64,000 bases of DNA from Enterobacillus tribolii (GTDB lineage: Bacteria; Pseudomonadota; Gammaproteobacteria; Enterobacterales; Enterobacteriaceae). The notes under the pieces were generated by a model, which had not been told where the DNA came from, searched no databases, and saw nothing but the letters and a program-made list of their open reading frames with translations. Position numbers and translations under genes: made by a program. Where the stretch lies: assembly GCF_003363015.1 (NCBI RefSeq), contig NZ_QRAP01000002.1, positions 1 through 64,000 of the forward strand, written 5' to 3'. The stretch's first letter is position 1; the number at the start of each line of letters is the position of its first letter. Of this stretch, positions 45,401-53,363 are shown in pieces.

Positions 45401-45660
45401 CGGGAGACAGCGGATCCCGGCAGGCCAATGGCGACATCGAACGTCAGTTGCAGACGCTGTGGCAGGATATTTTGGCCCGCGACAATATCGGGATGGAGCA
45501 AGACTTTTTCAGCCTGGGGGGCAACTCCCTCAAAGCCCTGCGTATTTTAACGTCGGTGCGTAAGGCGTTTGGCGTGGCGATGCCGCTGGAATCCGTTTAC
45601 CAGTTTAATACCGTTCAGGCGATGGCGGGCCAAATCGCGGATCGCGGAGGAAAACTATGA
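42406..45660 (+). CDS. NRPS, TubC docking-Cy-A-PCP, cysteine-like specificity
   Basis: A 1084-residue single-module NRPS. Residues 1-55 resemble the TubC-type docking domain. A cyclization-type condensation domain follows, with DxxxxDxxS at Asp186-Asp191-Ser194 (NHDGMIVDGIS). The A domain shows YTSGTTGDPKG, SLGGPTETTIW, YFRTGD and NGYRIEAGE. Its specificity pocket, read by eye, is D-L-W-N-M-S-L-I-W-K, one change from the cysteine code DLYNMSLIWK. The PCP has Ser1041 (GGNSL). The protein stops there, with no TE or further C domain. It should attach an upstream acyl group to cysteine and close a thiazoline ring. Its start overlaps the carrier-bearing cupin-MetRS gene. Confidence 0.92.
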   Translation: MSISTLLDRITGAGLRISRQGDNLKLEGLTNAIPPQLVADIRTNKAQLLAWLEESQDTFPLTPLQQAYYRGRDLVTEGGGVANQVYHEIEGVWDIERLEQALQRVAQEHSALRLRISGDDAQYESSELPRIARRDWQGFSDGEQRQMRARLREEKSHQILSPQGSLLQAEVVILSPESMVLYVNHDGMIVDGISMFLLFRLWHQHYQTPQPQAEYLSFRQHIAAREQDKQHAVSDRSRDYWLRRLESLPKAPALAQNPRPATGAPRFRQHLVTLDAARWQQLQQQTKAQQLTPAAVLMAAWAETLYVWGAGEDFTLNVTISERRPIHPRAFSTIGPFSVPMLTEIHLDHQHPFIQRARRLQAQLHQDIDHRYFSGIDVMRELAKTRGLADARMPYTFNCTLGALEGVNGDALTLLGREVYTLSQTPQVLLDVFLFEQQGQLVIRLDGVESAFPEGFLAAMAEGFERMLLSLCQPESWQRAVFDLLPAAQRQRREQINATEAEIPSELLGDAFVIQARRNPDAAAICTMARQIGYGELLNRVAEAAQWLHGQGVKRNELVGLIATRGPEQIIGILAIVLSGACYLPIDAGLPEARRCYMLQDGGVRVVLTNVDAAAPLPCFDLRTPAEEIFALPVRDVAATQDDLAYVLYTSGTTGDPKGVMVTHRNVVNLIADCQRRFSVRPEDRFFAISAFNFDLSVWDIFGALSAGAALVMPDADRAADTQHWAELCRMHQVTIWNSVPAIVRMMFDYQPGLVDSLRLIMMSGDRIPPDLPAAMMERRPDIAYWSLGGPTETTIWNICHPISPEDCNGENIPYGRPNANNQCSVRNAQGGECPDWVAGEIYAAGAGITRGYWNDEVRTHERYPVDAHDRQRYFRTGDLGRYLPDGDIDILGRVDLQIKINGYRIEAGEVENVLTTLPEIAQAAVVAAKDAQGDVLVAHLVADGSRPALAELRQRVAHLLPDYMIPAHLVWHEALPLNRNQKVDRKALSQFPLLADVPGDSGSRQANGDIERQLQTLWQDILARDNIGMEQDFFSLGGNSLKALRILTSVRKAFGVAMPLESVYQFNTVQAMAGQIADRGGKL

Positions 45661-47174
45661 CGTTCTCCATCATAAATGAGATTGTTAACCGGCCGCCGGC
45701 GTCGGGTGGCAACCTGTACATCTCAACCCTGAGCGAACAAAAAACGATTTCGTTACGTGCGCTGTACCGTATGGCAGGACAGGTTGCCAACGGCTTGCTG
45801 GCACAAGGCATCACTGCCGGTGATACCATCGGTATCCTGGCGGATAACCGGCTCGAATGGGTATTGCTCGACCTGGCTGCACTGCGCCTTAAGGTGCGTA
45901 CGGCAGGGTTTGATCCCGGCAAGTTCACCGCTGCGCCGTCGCTGGTGAAAAATTACCGGCTCAAGTGTCTGTTTACTGATAAAAATGTCGCCACTGCGCA
46001 TCCGGCAATCTGTGATATCAACACCATCAGCGCATTTCCCGATGTTTATCCTGAAGACTTGCCCGCTGTTAGCTATGCGGCAGACGAGACAACCACCATC
46101 AAGTTTACTTCCGGTTCCACGGGCGTGCCGAAGGGGCTGGCGGCGACGGTCGGCAGTATCGACGCATCGTTGCGCGGCGTTCAGCGTCTGTTCGCTCATG
46201 GCCCGGATGACAGCCTTTTCGTCTTTTTGCCGTTATCGCTACTACAACAGCGATACTGGATCTATTCGGCGCTGAAATACGGTCATGACATTGTCCTGAG
46301 TAATTACCAATCAGCATTCGTTTTCATGGCGCAGCGGCAGCCGACCGTAGTGATGGGCGTGCCCGCGTTTTTTGAAACCGCGCGTCAGCATATTATCCGC
46401 CAGGGGGGCGACGACGCAGCAATGAAAGCCCATGCCCGCGCGCTGTTTGGTGAGCGAATCCGTTATTTATGGACAGGGTCCGCGCCTGCCGATGCTGCAA
46501 CGCTCGACTTCTACCCGCGCATGGGGCTGCCGATTTATGAAGGGTACGGCATGAATGAAACGTGTATCGTCACGAAAAACCATCCTGGCGCCTTTCGGCC
46601 AGGCAGCGTCGGGCAGGTGATCGAAGGGAAAAAGGTGGTGATCGATGAAAACGGCAATGTTGTCGTCTACAGTGATTATCCGGTCAACACCCGCTATCTC
46701 TACGCTCAGGAGGGGGCTTCGGAGAAAATCTTTACGCCTGATGGGGGAGTACGTACCGGCGATATCGGATTTATCGACGAAGACGGTTTTTTGTATATCA
46801 AAGGCCGCTCGGACAACGTAATTGTCCTGGATAACGGCAAAAAAATCGACGTACAGCCCATTGAAGCCCGACTGCGTAATGCGGAGGTTATTGCGGAGTG
46901 CGTCATCTTCAGCCCGCAACAAACCGATCTGGTCGCCGTCGTTTCACCGGCGTCCGTCCCCGCCGATATTCCGGCGATTCATGCCGCACTGGAAAGCGTT
47001 AACGCGGTGACAGAAAAGGATGAGTTTATCAGCCGTCTTGTGATTGCCGGACAGCCGTTCAGCATCGATAACGGCCTGCTGACTTCTCAGTATAAACCCA
47101 TCCGCAAGGCGATATTCGAACGTTATCAACATGAACTGAATACTACTGTTAAGGAGAGTCTCTATGTCCGTTAA
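45657..47174 (+). CDS. AMP-dependent acid ligase (probable acyl-ACP ligase)
   Basis: A 505-residue adenylate-forming enzyme with KFTSGSTGVPKG (phosphate loop), YEGYGMNE and RTGDIGFIDEDG. It lacks the extended C-terminal insertions of long-chain fatty acyl-CoA synthetases. Its start overlaps the NRPS stop, and the next gene encodes a small free ACP, so it probably activates a carboxylic acid and loads it on that ACP. In triacsin biosynthesis a ligase/ACP pair handles the hydrazinoacetate derivative; the same is inferred here. Confidence 0.85.
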   Translation: MTFSIINEIVNRPPASGGNLYISTLSEQKTISLRALYRMAGQVANGLLAQGITAGDTIGILADNRLEWVLLDLAALRLKVRTAGFDPGKFTAAPSLVKNYRLKCLFTDKNVATAHPAICDINTISAFPDVYPEDLPAVSYAADETTTIKFTSGSTGVPKGLAATVGSIDASLRGVQRLFAHGPDDSLFVFLPLSLLQQRYWIYSALKYGHDIVLSNYQSAFVFMAQRQPTVVMGVPAFFETARQHIIRQGGDDAAMKAHARALFGERIRYLWTGSAPADAATLDFYPRMGLPIYEGYGMNETCIVTKNHPGAFRPGSVGQVIEGKKVVIDENGNVVVYSDYPVNTRYLYAQEGASEKIFTPDGGVRTGDIGFIDEDGFLYIKGRSDNVIVLDNGKKIDVQPIEARLRNAEVIAECVIFSPQQTDLVAVVSPASVPADIPAIHAALESVNAVTEKDEFISRLVIAGQPFSIDNGLLTSQYKPIRKAIFERYQHELNTTVKESLYVR

Positions 47175-47448
47175 TCTGGAAAGCATCGCCCGACAAAAAC
47201 TCGCCGCCGTGCTGACCTCTCCGGCAGAGATCGGGCAACTGGACGCCGGCGCCAACATGCGCGATGCGTATGGCCTGACGTCGCTGAATAAAATCTTATT
47301 CATCACGTCGTTGTGTCAGGAAGCGGGGATCAACCTTGCCGGACTGACGGAGGACGATCTGGCGCATATGAACACTCTGGGCGATGTTATCCGTATTCTG
47401 GCGCCGCTCGCTGATGCACCGGCGGCAAGTCACCAGCAGGGAGCATAA
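47164..47448 (+). CDS. Free acyl carrier protein
   Basis: A 94-residue carrier protein; the attachment Ser is in AYGLTSLNKIL (Ser42), replacing the common DSL. It has four-helix carrier character and a loose Ala/Gln tail. A strong AAGGAG lies before the ATG, which is inside the end of the ligase gene, so the two are coupled. It should carry the acid activated by that ligase for oxidation or acylation by neighbouring enzymes. Confidence 0.85.
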   Translation: MSVNLESIARQKLAAVLTSPAEIGQLDAGANMRDAYGLTSLNKILFITSLCQEAGINLAGLTEDDLAHMNTLGDVIRILAPLADAPAASHQQGA

Positions 47449-47450
47449 AG

Positions 47451-48065
47451 ATGAACTGGCAAACGACGGCGTCAGCAACGCTGGAAAACGAGCACGTCAT
47501 GCTGCGTCCCGTCCGTGAGGACGATCGGGAGAGCATTCGCGCCCTGGCGCGCGACAGTCATATCTGGCGCTATTTTGTTTTTCGCGTCAGCAGCGAGGAG
47601 GAGTTTGAGAACTTCTTCAATGCGATGCTCAGCGATCAGGCTACGGGAACGCGCGCCGTATTTATCGTGGTGGACAAAGCCAGCGGACAGATCGCCGGCA
47701 GTATGAGCTTCGGTAACATGGTGGAAAAAGAAGCCCGGCTGGAAATCGGCTGGTCCTGGCTCGGCGAGGCGTTTCGCGGCAAAGGGATTAATCGTTGGGC
47801 TAAATATCTGCTGATGCGTCATGCGTTTGAAGTGCTCGGCGTATTACGGGTGGAATTCAAAACGGATGTGCTCAATCTTCAGGCCAGAGCCGGGCTGCGT
47901 AATATCGGGGCAAAAGAGGAGGGCGTACTGCGCAGCTTCAACTTTATGCCGGATGGCCGGCGTCGTGATGCTGTCTTCTATAGCGTCCTTGCTGATGAAT
48001 GGCCGCAGGTGAGTCATTCGTTACAGCACAATGCGAAAGTCAGTCACCGGCCGGAGGTGCAATGA
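47451..48065 (+). CDS. GNAT-family N-acyltransferase
   Basis: A 204-residue acetyltransferase of the RimJ/RimL type. Typical features: LENEHVMLRPVREDD at the start, EIGWSWLGEAFRGKGIN (acetyl-CoA pyrophosphate loop with RGKGIN), and a C-terminal GRRRDAVFYSVL. It would acylate an amine with an acyl-CoA; in hydrazine pathways a GNAT caps the free hydrazine, so the N-N nitrogen is the likely target here. The stop overlaps the next gene's start. Confidence 0.85.
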   Translation: MNWQTTASATLENEHVMLRPVREDDRESIRALARDSHIWRYFVFRVSSEEEFENFFNAMLSDQATGTRAVFIVVDKASGQIAGSMSFGNMVEKEARLEIGWSWLGEAFRGKGINRWAKYLLMRHAFEVLGVLRVEFKTDVLNLQARAGLRNIGAKEEGVLRSFNFMPDGRRRDAVFYSVLADEWPQVSHSLQHNAKVSHRPEVQ

Positions 48066-49114
48066 GCGCCACGATCCCAATGATCAGGTTATCCGGAGAT
48101 GCGCGCAGCAGAGGGGTTCAGCATGGTGAGCAGTGCCGGCAGGCACTGTGGCAATTTGCCGACGACCATCTGTGCCGTCTCAACCTGCTGAGTGACGTTA
48201 CGTTCTCCCTGGCGGCGCTGGAGGAAAAGATCGGCCGCTATCGCCGGATCGTCACCCATTGGCTACCGGACATCGCGCAGGAAATTGACGGACTGGCCGT
48301 TGGTGCGCAAATGCCGGTGGCGTTGGCGTGGCTGCTGCAACTGCGGCGGGAGGTTCTCGGCTATAACCGGATTAACACGGGCGGGGACTGTACCACGATG
48401 TCTTCTCTGGCAAGCGAGCCCTGGCTGGCGCAGACCGTGGATCTGAACGGTAATCTGGATGATTTCATCCATATCCTGGCCTGCCAGGGAACCCGTATTC
48501 CCGCGCGGGTACTGAGTTTTGGCGGGCTGCTGGGGTATCTCGGTATTAATCAGGCAGGGCTGGCCGTCGGCTTGAATATGGTACTGGGTGGAAAATGGGA
48601 GCCGGGGATCCCACCTTATCTGGCGATCCGGCATATACTGGACACCTGCGCCAGCGCAGAAAAAGCGCTGGAGGTTCTGACCCGGTTGCCGCTTTCCAGC
48701 TCGCGCGCGTTTACGCTTTGTGACCGGCAACAGACTTTCTGCGTAGAAAGCCTGAACAACCAGTGGCGTATCGTTTCGCAGGGGAATATCCGGCAAGGCG
48801 GTGGCACGACGTCGCATACCAACCACTTCCTGCACCAGGACTTTTTAGCCGATGATGCGATTAATATTTTCGCGAAGAACTCGTCGCTTCAGCGACTGGC
48901 TAAGGCCCGTGAGTTTCTGGCGTTTGGATCGCATAGCGGTGAGGACTGCTTCATGCCGTTCAGCGAGGCCCCTTTGTGCGTGGCCGACAACGGCGATATT
49001 CGGCGTGAACGTACCGTGGCGGCAGCGGTGATGCTGCCGGAGCAGGGGATAATGCTGGTACGGCCGGGGAATCCGGCCGTGAATCAGACCCAATGTTTCT
49101 CATTTTCTGATTAA
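48062..49114 (+). CDS. C45 peptidase/penicillin acyltransferase-like Ntn hydrolase
   Basis: A 350-residue protein like acyl-CoA:6-aminopenicillanate acyltransferase. The self-processing nucleophile is Cys110 in GGDCTTMSS; GGLLGYLGINQAGLAVGLNM and TSHTNHFLHQDF are further family blocks. These enzymes cut themselves just before the Cys and then hydrolyse or exchange an amide-bound acyl group. Here it could transfer an acyl group to or from the product, or release the chain from a carrier, since the NRPS lacks a TE. ATG 48062 overlaps the previous stop and follows GGAGG. Confidence 0.8.
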   Translation: MSATIPMIRLSGDARSRGVQHGEQCRQALWQFADDHLCRLNLLSDVTFSLAALEEKIGRYRRIVTHWLPDIAQEIDGLAVGAQMPVALAWLLQLRREVLGYNRINTGGDCTTMSSLASEPWLAQTVDLNGNLDDFIHILACQGTRIPARVLSFGGLLGYLGINQAGLAVGLNMVLGGKWEPGIPPYLAIRHILDTCASAEKALEVLTRLPLSSSRAFTLCDRQQTFCVESLNNQWRIVSQGNIRQGGGTTSHTNHFLHQDFLADDAINIFAKNSSLQRLAKAREFLAFGSHSGEDCFMPFSEAPLCVADNGDIRRERTVAAAVMLPEQGIMLVRPGNPAVNQTQCFSFSD

Positions 49115-49137
49115 TCAATGCTATTGAGGGCAAGCCT

Positions 49138-49617
49138 ATGTCAAAGCATCTTCACTCTTACCAGGTTGCGCTGACCTGGACCGGTAACCGGGGAGAAGGA
49201 ACGACGAGCTATAAAGCCTATGGGCGTGAGTATGACATCACGGGGAACACCGGCAAAGTGATGAAGGGCTCGGCGGATCCGCAGTTCCTGGGTGATCCCG
49301 CCTGTTGGAACCCGGAAGAGATGCTGCTGGCGTCCCTGAGCGCCTGCCATCAGCTTTGGTACCTGCATTTGTGCGCCGACGCCGGTGTCCGGGTATTGCG
49401 TTATGAAGACACTCCACGAGGCATTATGGATGAGCTGAGCGGGAAGTTTACTGAGGTGACGCTGGCGCCCAGGGTGGTGATTTCTGCCGGCTCTGACGCA
49501 GAACTGGCGGTGGAGCTGCATCATCTGGCCCACAAAAAGTGTTATATCGCTAACTCAATGAACTTTCCGGTGCAAATAACGTGTACCGATGTGGTGGTTC
49601 AGGATGCCATAACGTGA
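49138..49617 (+). CDS. OsmC-family peroxiredoxin-like protein
   Basis: A 159-residue OsmC/Ohr-fold protein. The two conserved Cys positions are seen: one in ASLSACHQLWYLH and one in HKKCYIANS. Family members reduce organic hydroperoxides with these Cys residues. It is the last gene of the operon, 23 bases after the C45 gene, so it may deal with peroxide or reactive by-products of the flavin and diiron oxygenases, or protect against the metabolite. Confidence 0.85.
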   Translation: MSKHLHSYQVALTWTGNRGEGTTSYKAYGREYDITGNTGKVMKGSADPQFLGDPACWNPEEMLLASLSACHQLWYLHLCADAGVRVLRYEDTPRGIMDELSGKFTEVTLAPRVVISAGSDAELAVELHHLAHKKCYIANSMNFPVQITCTDVVVQDAIT

Positions 49618-50072
49618 AATCAGGCAGGGCGAAACGGTAAGCACACCTGTTTTATAACCTGGTTCTTCTTGATATTTATGGGGTTTCATCCATCAGCCGA
49701 TATTCTTGCGGCGCCAGGTTATTCAGGGAGTCATGGGAACGCGCCGTTACATCCGGTTAGCCGGTACTCTGTGATCTTCCATACTTCATTTAGGTGTTCT
49801 GAACAGGTAAAAACTCAGCGCTTCTGTACGACACGTCTGGCTAACCGTTGTATAGAAGTATTTTGTGTAGGTTTACCTGGCTTAGTAAACTCCGGCTAAA
49901 GGCCAGGAGTGTCTGGCAGTGGTACGCCGGCGACACTCCCCCTGCCCGTGCAATCACAGAAAATCCCATGTCATGACGCCATTTTTTGTATTTTTCTGCG
50001 GTTATTGATTAACCTGCGATGCTATCTTCCGCGCAATTGATAGTGATTTCTTTCATTGAGCGATCGTCTCAT
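49618..50072. other. Scarred region between the biosynthetic operon and dbpA
   Basis: About 455 bases. It contains a degraded IS3-family transposase end (49660-49750, listed separately). No clear terminator for the operon was found. The rest shows no gene. Confidence 0.55.
49660..49750 (-). pseudogene. Degraded end of an IS3-family transposase
   Basis: On the minus strand the bases read SHDSLNNLAPQEYRLMDETP, then a stop where the family would continue with two or so residues and ISK. This is the usual end of IS3-family OrfB. Only the tail is left. Confidence 0.7.
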
Positions 50073-51446
50073 TTACTTTAACAACCTAACTTTCACTGCC
50101 TTCCCTTTTATTTTCCCCTGTTGCAACTGCTTCCACGCCTGACGCGCGACCGACTGCTTCACCGCCACGTACGCATGTACAGGATGAATCGCAATCTTAC
50201 CGATATCTGCGCTTTCCAGCCCGATATCACCGGTTAAAGCACCCAGAATATCGCCCGGGCGCATTTTGGCTTTTTTACCGCCGTCGATGCACAGCGTCGC
50301 CATTGCGGCTTCCAGCGGAGCGATCCGCAGGCCGGTCGGCGCGGGCAGCCAGTTGACTTTTATGTTGAGCATATCTTCCAGCGCGTTGGCGCGCTGAGTC
50401 TCTTCCGGCGAGCAGAGGCTAATGGCCAACCCGCTTTCGCCGGCGCGGGCGGTGCGGCCGATGCGGTGAACATGCACCTCTGGATCCCACGACAGCTCGT
50501 AGTTCACTACCATCTCCAACGCTTTGATGTCCAGCCCGCGCGCAGCCACGTCGGTTGCCACCAGTACGCGGCTGCTGCCGTTAGAGAAACGCACCAGAGT
50601 TTGGTCGCGGTCGCGCTGTTCCATGTCGCCGTGCAGCGCCAGCGCGCTTTGGTTGCTGTCGTTTAGCGCATCGCATACCGTCTGGCAGTCCTTTTTGGTA
50701 TTACAGAACACCACGCAGGAGGCCGGTTGTTCGCGGCTCAGCAGCTTTTGCAGCAGATCAATCTTTCCGCTGCGGGAAACCTCATAGAACTGTTGTTCAA
50801 CCGCAGGCAGTTCGTCCACTGAGTCGATCTCAATCGTCAGCGGATCCTGTTGAATTCGGCGGCTAATGGCGGCGATAGCATCCGGCCAGGTAGCGGAAAA
50901 CAGCAGCGTTTGACGCCGGGCCGGGGCATGGGAAATCACCGCGTCAATGTCGTCAGCGAAACCCATATCAAGCATTCGGTCGGCTTCGTCCAACACCAGA
51001 GTCTGTAGAGCATCAAGGTTTACCGTCTCCTTTTGCAGGTGATCCAGCAATCGCCCCGGCGTAGCAACAATGATATGAGGGGCATGGCTCAGCGAATCAC
51101 GCTGAATATTGAACGGGACGCCGCCGCAAAGGGTCAACACTTTGATATTCGGCATGTAACGGGCCAGACGACGCAGCTCGTTTGCTACCTGATCGGCGAG
51201 TTCGCGGGTCGGGCACAGCACCAGCGCCTGAGTGTTGTACTGACCGGCCTCAATGTGCTGCAACAGGCCCAGGCCGAAAGCGGCGGTCTTGCCGCTGCCG
51301 GTTTTCGCCTGCGCTCGAACGTCTTTTCCTGCAAGAATTGCCGGTAACGCCGCTGCCTGAACGGGTGTCATGGTCAGGTAGCCAAGTTCGTTAAGATTGG
51401 AGAGTTGTTCCGCAGGGAGCGCGTTGAGTTCAGCAAATGAGGTCAC
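50073..51446 (-). CDS. dbpA: ATP-dependent RNA helicase DbpA
   Basis: A 457-residue DEAD-box helicase acting on 23S rRNA (hairpin 92) in large-subunit assembly. Motifs: AKTGSGKT, PTRELA, DEAD (VLDEADRMLDMGF), SATW, HRIGRTAR, and the C-terminal RNA-binding domain beginning LCIDGGKKAKMRPGD that gives DbpA its rRNA specificity. GTG 51446 is chosen over the longer open frame because the length and N-terminus (TSFAELNALP) then match E. coli DbpA exactly, with GGA nine bases upstream. A conserved chromosomal gene. Confidence 0.97.
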   Translation of the reverse strand: MTSFAELNALPAEQLSNLNELGYLTMTPVQAAALPAILAGKDVRAQAKTGSGKTAAFGLGLLQHIEAGQYNTQALVLCPTRELADQVANELRRLARYMPNIKVLTLCGGVPFNIQRDSLSHAPHIIVATPGRLLDHLQKETVNLDALQTLVLDEADRMLDMGFADDIDAVISHAPARRQTLLFSATWPDAIAAISRRIQQDPLTIEIDSVDELPAVEQQFYEVSRSGKIDLLQKLLSREQPASCVVFCNTKKDCQTVCDALNDSNQSALALHGDMEQRDRDQTLVRFSNGSSRVLVATDVAARGLDIKALEMVVNYELSWDPEVHVHRIGRTARAGESGLAISLCSPEETQRANALEDMLNIKVNWLPAPTGLRIAPLEAAMATLCIDGGKKAKMRPGDILGALTGDIGLESADIGKIAIHPVHAYVAVKQSVARQAWKQLQQGKIKGKAVKVRLLK

Positions 51447-51905
51447 AGTAAAAATTCCGGATGAAGTAAAAAAGCCAGTGGGCGGCAATGATACCATTCC
51501 TTTCCTGCTGTACCGTGATGAGTTTTTATCCTGTCGCCGTCGGGCAGCTATAGTTTGAATAGTGAACCTGTCTGAATAAGCCGCAGGCAAGAAAATGGCA
51601 CGGTAAGTATCCCGTGCATAATCGTGCCATTCACATTTAGAGATCATCCGGCATCAGGAAAGCCTGTGCCCAAATGGGTACTCCGCACACAATCGCCTCA
51701 GCAACTGAACGGTCTCGAAGACCAATATAATCGTCAGGTTCCGATTGTGCAGGTGCAACCTGTTACCATTTCAATACCTTGCAACTTTTAAAAGGTGAGT
51801 ATCATATTTTCTCTGGTTGGTATCCTGTTTTATGCCTCAGGAGCGACCGGATAATCCTGGCATTTGATCGTCATGATCACTCTCCTTCTGAACACCTAAA
51901 AGGTT
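51447..51905. other. Gene-free stretch between dbpA and the S33 hydrolase
   Basis: About 460 bases. It holds the dbpA promoter (minus strand, right part of its leader). I see no other gene; short frames lack ribosome sites. Confidence 0.5.
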
Positions 51906-53363
51906 TCACCGACAGACGCTATCGTTGCGCTTTTTATCAGGATTTATCAGATAATCCACTACCGTCTTATCCACACAAAGATTTGCTCCTGACAACACCA
52001 GCGTATGTCCGTCACCTTCCAGTGTCAGCAGCGGACTGCTGAATAGTGTGGCCATGGTTCGGGCATTATGCCAGGGTGTGGTGGGATCGTGCTGCTGCGC
52101 AACAAACAGTAACTGCGGCAGATGAGGTATATGCGCCGGGCGTTTGGCATGAACGTTGTTTTTCCACGGCCATAAGTCACACAAATCCAGTGAAGCCGGC
52201 TCCTGAGGCTGATAATTCGTCGCCGCGAACGCTTCCCTGATCAACTGGCGCTGACGGCGAATTTCACTCTGCCTGAATTCGCGCACAGATTGATCTGCGC
52301 AAGAGATAACGCTCAATGCGTCCGTATCACCAAATGATGCGGAATAATCCAGCAATCCGCTGACCTCTTTACTGACAATACCGGCACTGAGTTGTCTGAC
52401 TGCTGTGGCCAAGGAGGGCCAAGATGAGCGCCATAGCAGGAGAGACGTTGTCAGTGATATCAAGTCATTGGCGGTTATCTGCCGCCCTTCGGCATCATAT
52501 AGCGGCTGAGAGTGCAGTTGACTCAGCAGATTGCGATACTGCTGGGTAGCGAGCATTTTGTCTGATGAGAGAGGGCAACTGCCGGTTTCTGCACACCAGA
52601 CGGCAAAGCGCTCGAAGGTATTCTGGTATCCCCGGGCCTGGTTACGCTGCATGGTGGCATCATCCTTTGCCTCCTCCAAGTCGACAACGCCATCAAGCAC
52701 TATTGCCCGGACCGTCGAGGGAAAGCGTTCGGCGTAGAGTGCAGCAACCTGAGTGCCGTAGGAATAAGCCACTGCCGTCAGCTTGCTGTCACCCAGTGCC
52801 TGACGAATACGATCCACATCACTGACGGCTTCATCAGTACCGATATGTTTTAGTACCTCTACGCCCGTATTAGCTATGCAGGCTTTAAGCATATTGCGGG
52901 CATCCTGTTCTTGAGTGGTGACCGCGGCTGGTGCATTTTCTGGTATCGTGCAGTTAATTCTAGGGGTAGATTGACCAACTCCCCGAGGGTCATATCCCAC
53001 GAGATCCCAGGATTCACGCAGGTCAGTGACTGGCCAGTCATTATCTATCCTGGGGTTTATACCCGGCATACCCGGACCTCCATTGATCACCACTAAGCTC
53101 CCCTTGCGTACACTTTTTGCTGGTAGCAGGGTCAATGCCAGTCTGACGGTTTTATCTGTACCGTATTCTTCAATACTGGTGCCATTTTTATACTGTAATG
53201 GCACCTCCAGAAAGCCACAACGCAGTTGGGGGGAGGGGGGAGAGTCGTTAAACCAAGAATGAAACTTGCTGTTTAAGCAGGACTCCCATTGAATTGAGCT
53301 AGCCTGGCAGCGGAACGGGATAATACCAACTATAAGTAATATCAATGATATCGTTTTTAACAT
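51906..53363 (-). CDS. Secreted alpha/beta hydrolase with TAP-like C-terminus (S33 family)
   Basis: A 485-residue serine hydrolase. A signal peptide (hydrophobic core LKTISLILLIVGIIPF, cleavage near CQASS) targets it to the periplasm or outside. GGPGMPG forms the oxyanion region, GYDPRGVG follows, and the nucleophile is the Ser in AYSYGTQ. The C-terminal TAP-like part (PHLPQLLFVAQQHDPTTPWHNA, GDGHTLV) supplies Asp and His. Relatives are aminopeptidases or esterases. ATG 53363 is chosen, with GGGGAA upstream; an earlier in-frame ATG would bury the signal peptide. Confidence 0.82.
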   Translation of the reverse strand: MLKTISLILLIVGIIPFRCQASSIQWESCLNSKFHSWFNDSPPSPQLRCGFLEVPLQYKNGTSIEEYGTDKTVRLALTLLPAKSVRKGSLVVINGGPGMPGINPRIDNDWPVTDLRESWDLVGYDPRGVGQSTPRINCTIPENAPAAVTTQEQDARNMLKACIANTGVEVLKHIGTDEAVSDVDRIRQALGDSKLTAVAYSYGTQVAALYAERFPSTVRAIVLDGVVDLEEAKDDATMQRNQARGYQNTFERFAVWCAETGSCPLSSDKMLATQQYRNLLSQLHSQPLYDAEGRQITANDLISLTTSLLLWRSSWPSLATAVRQLSAGIVSKEVSGLLDYSASFGDTDALSVISCADQSVREFRQSEIRRQRQLIREAFAATNYQPQEPASLDLCDLWPWKNNVHAKRPAHIPHLPQLLFVAQQHDPTTPWHNARTMATLFSSPLLTLEGDGHTLVLSGANLCVDKTVVDYLINPDKKRNDSVCR

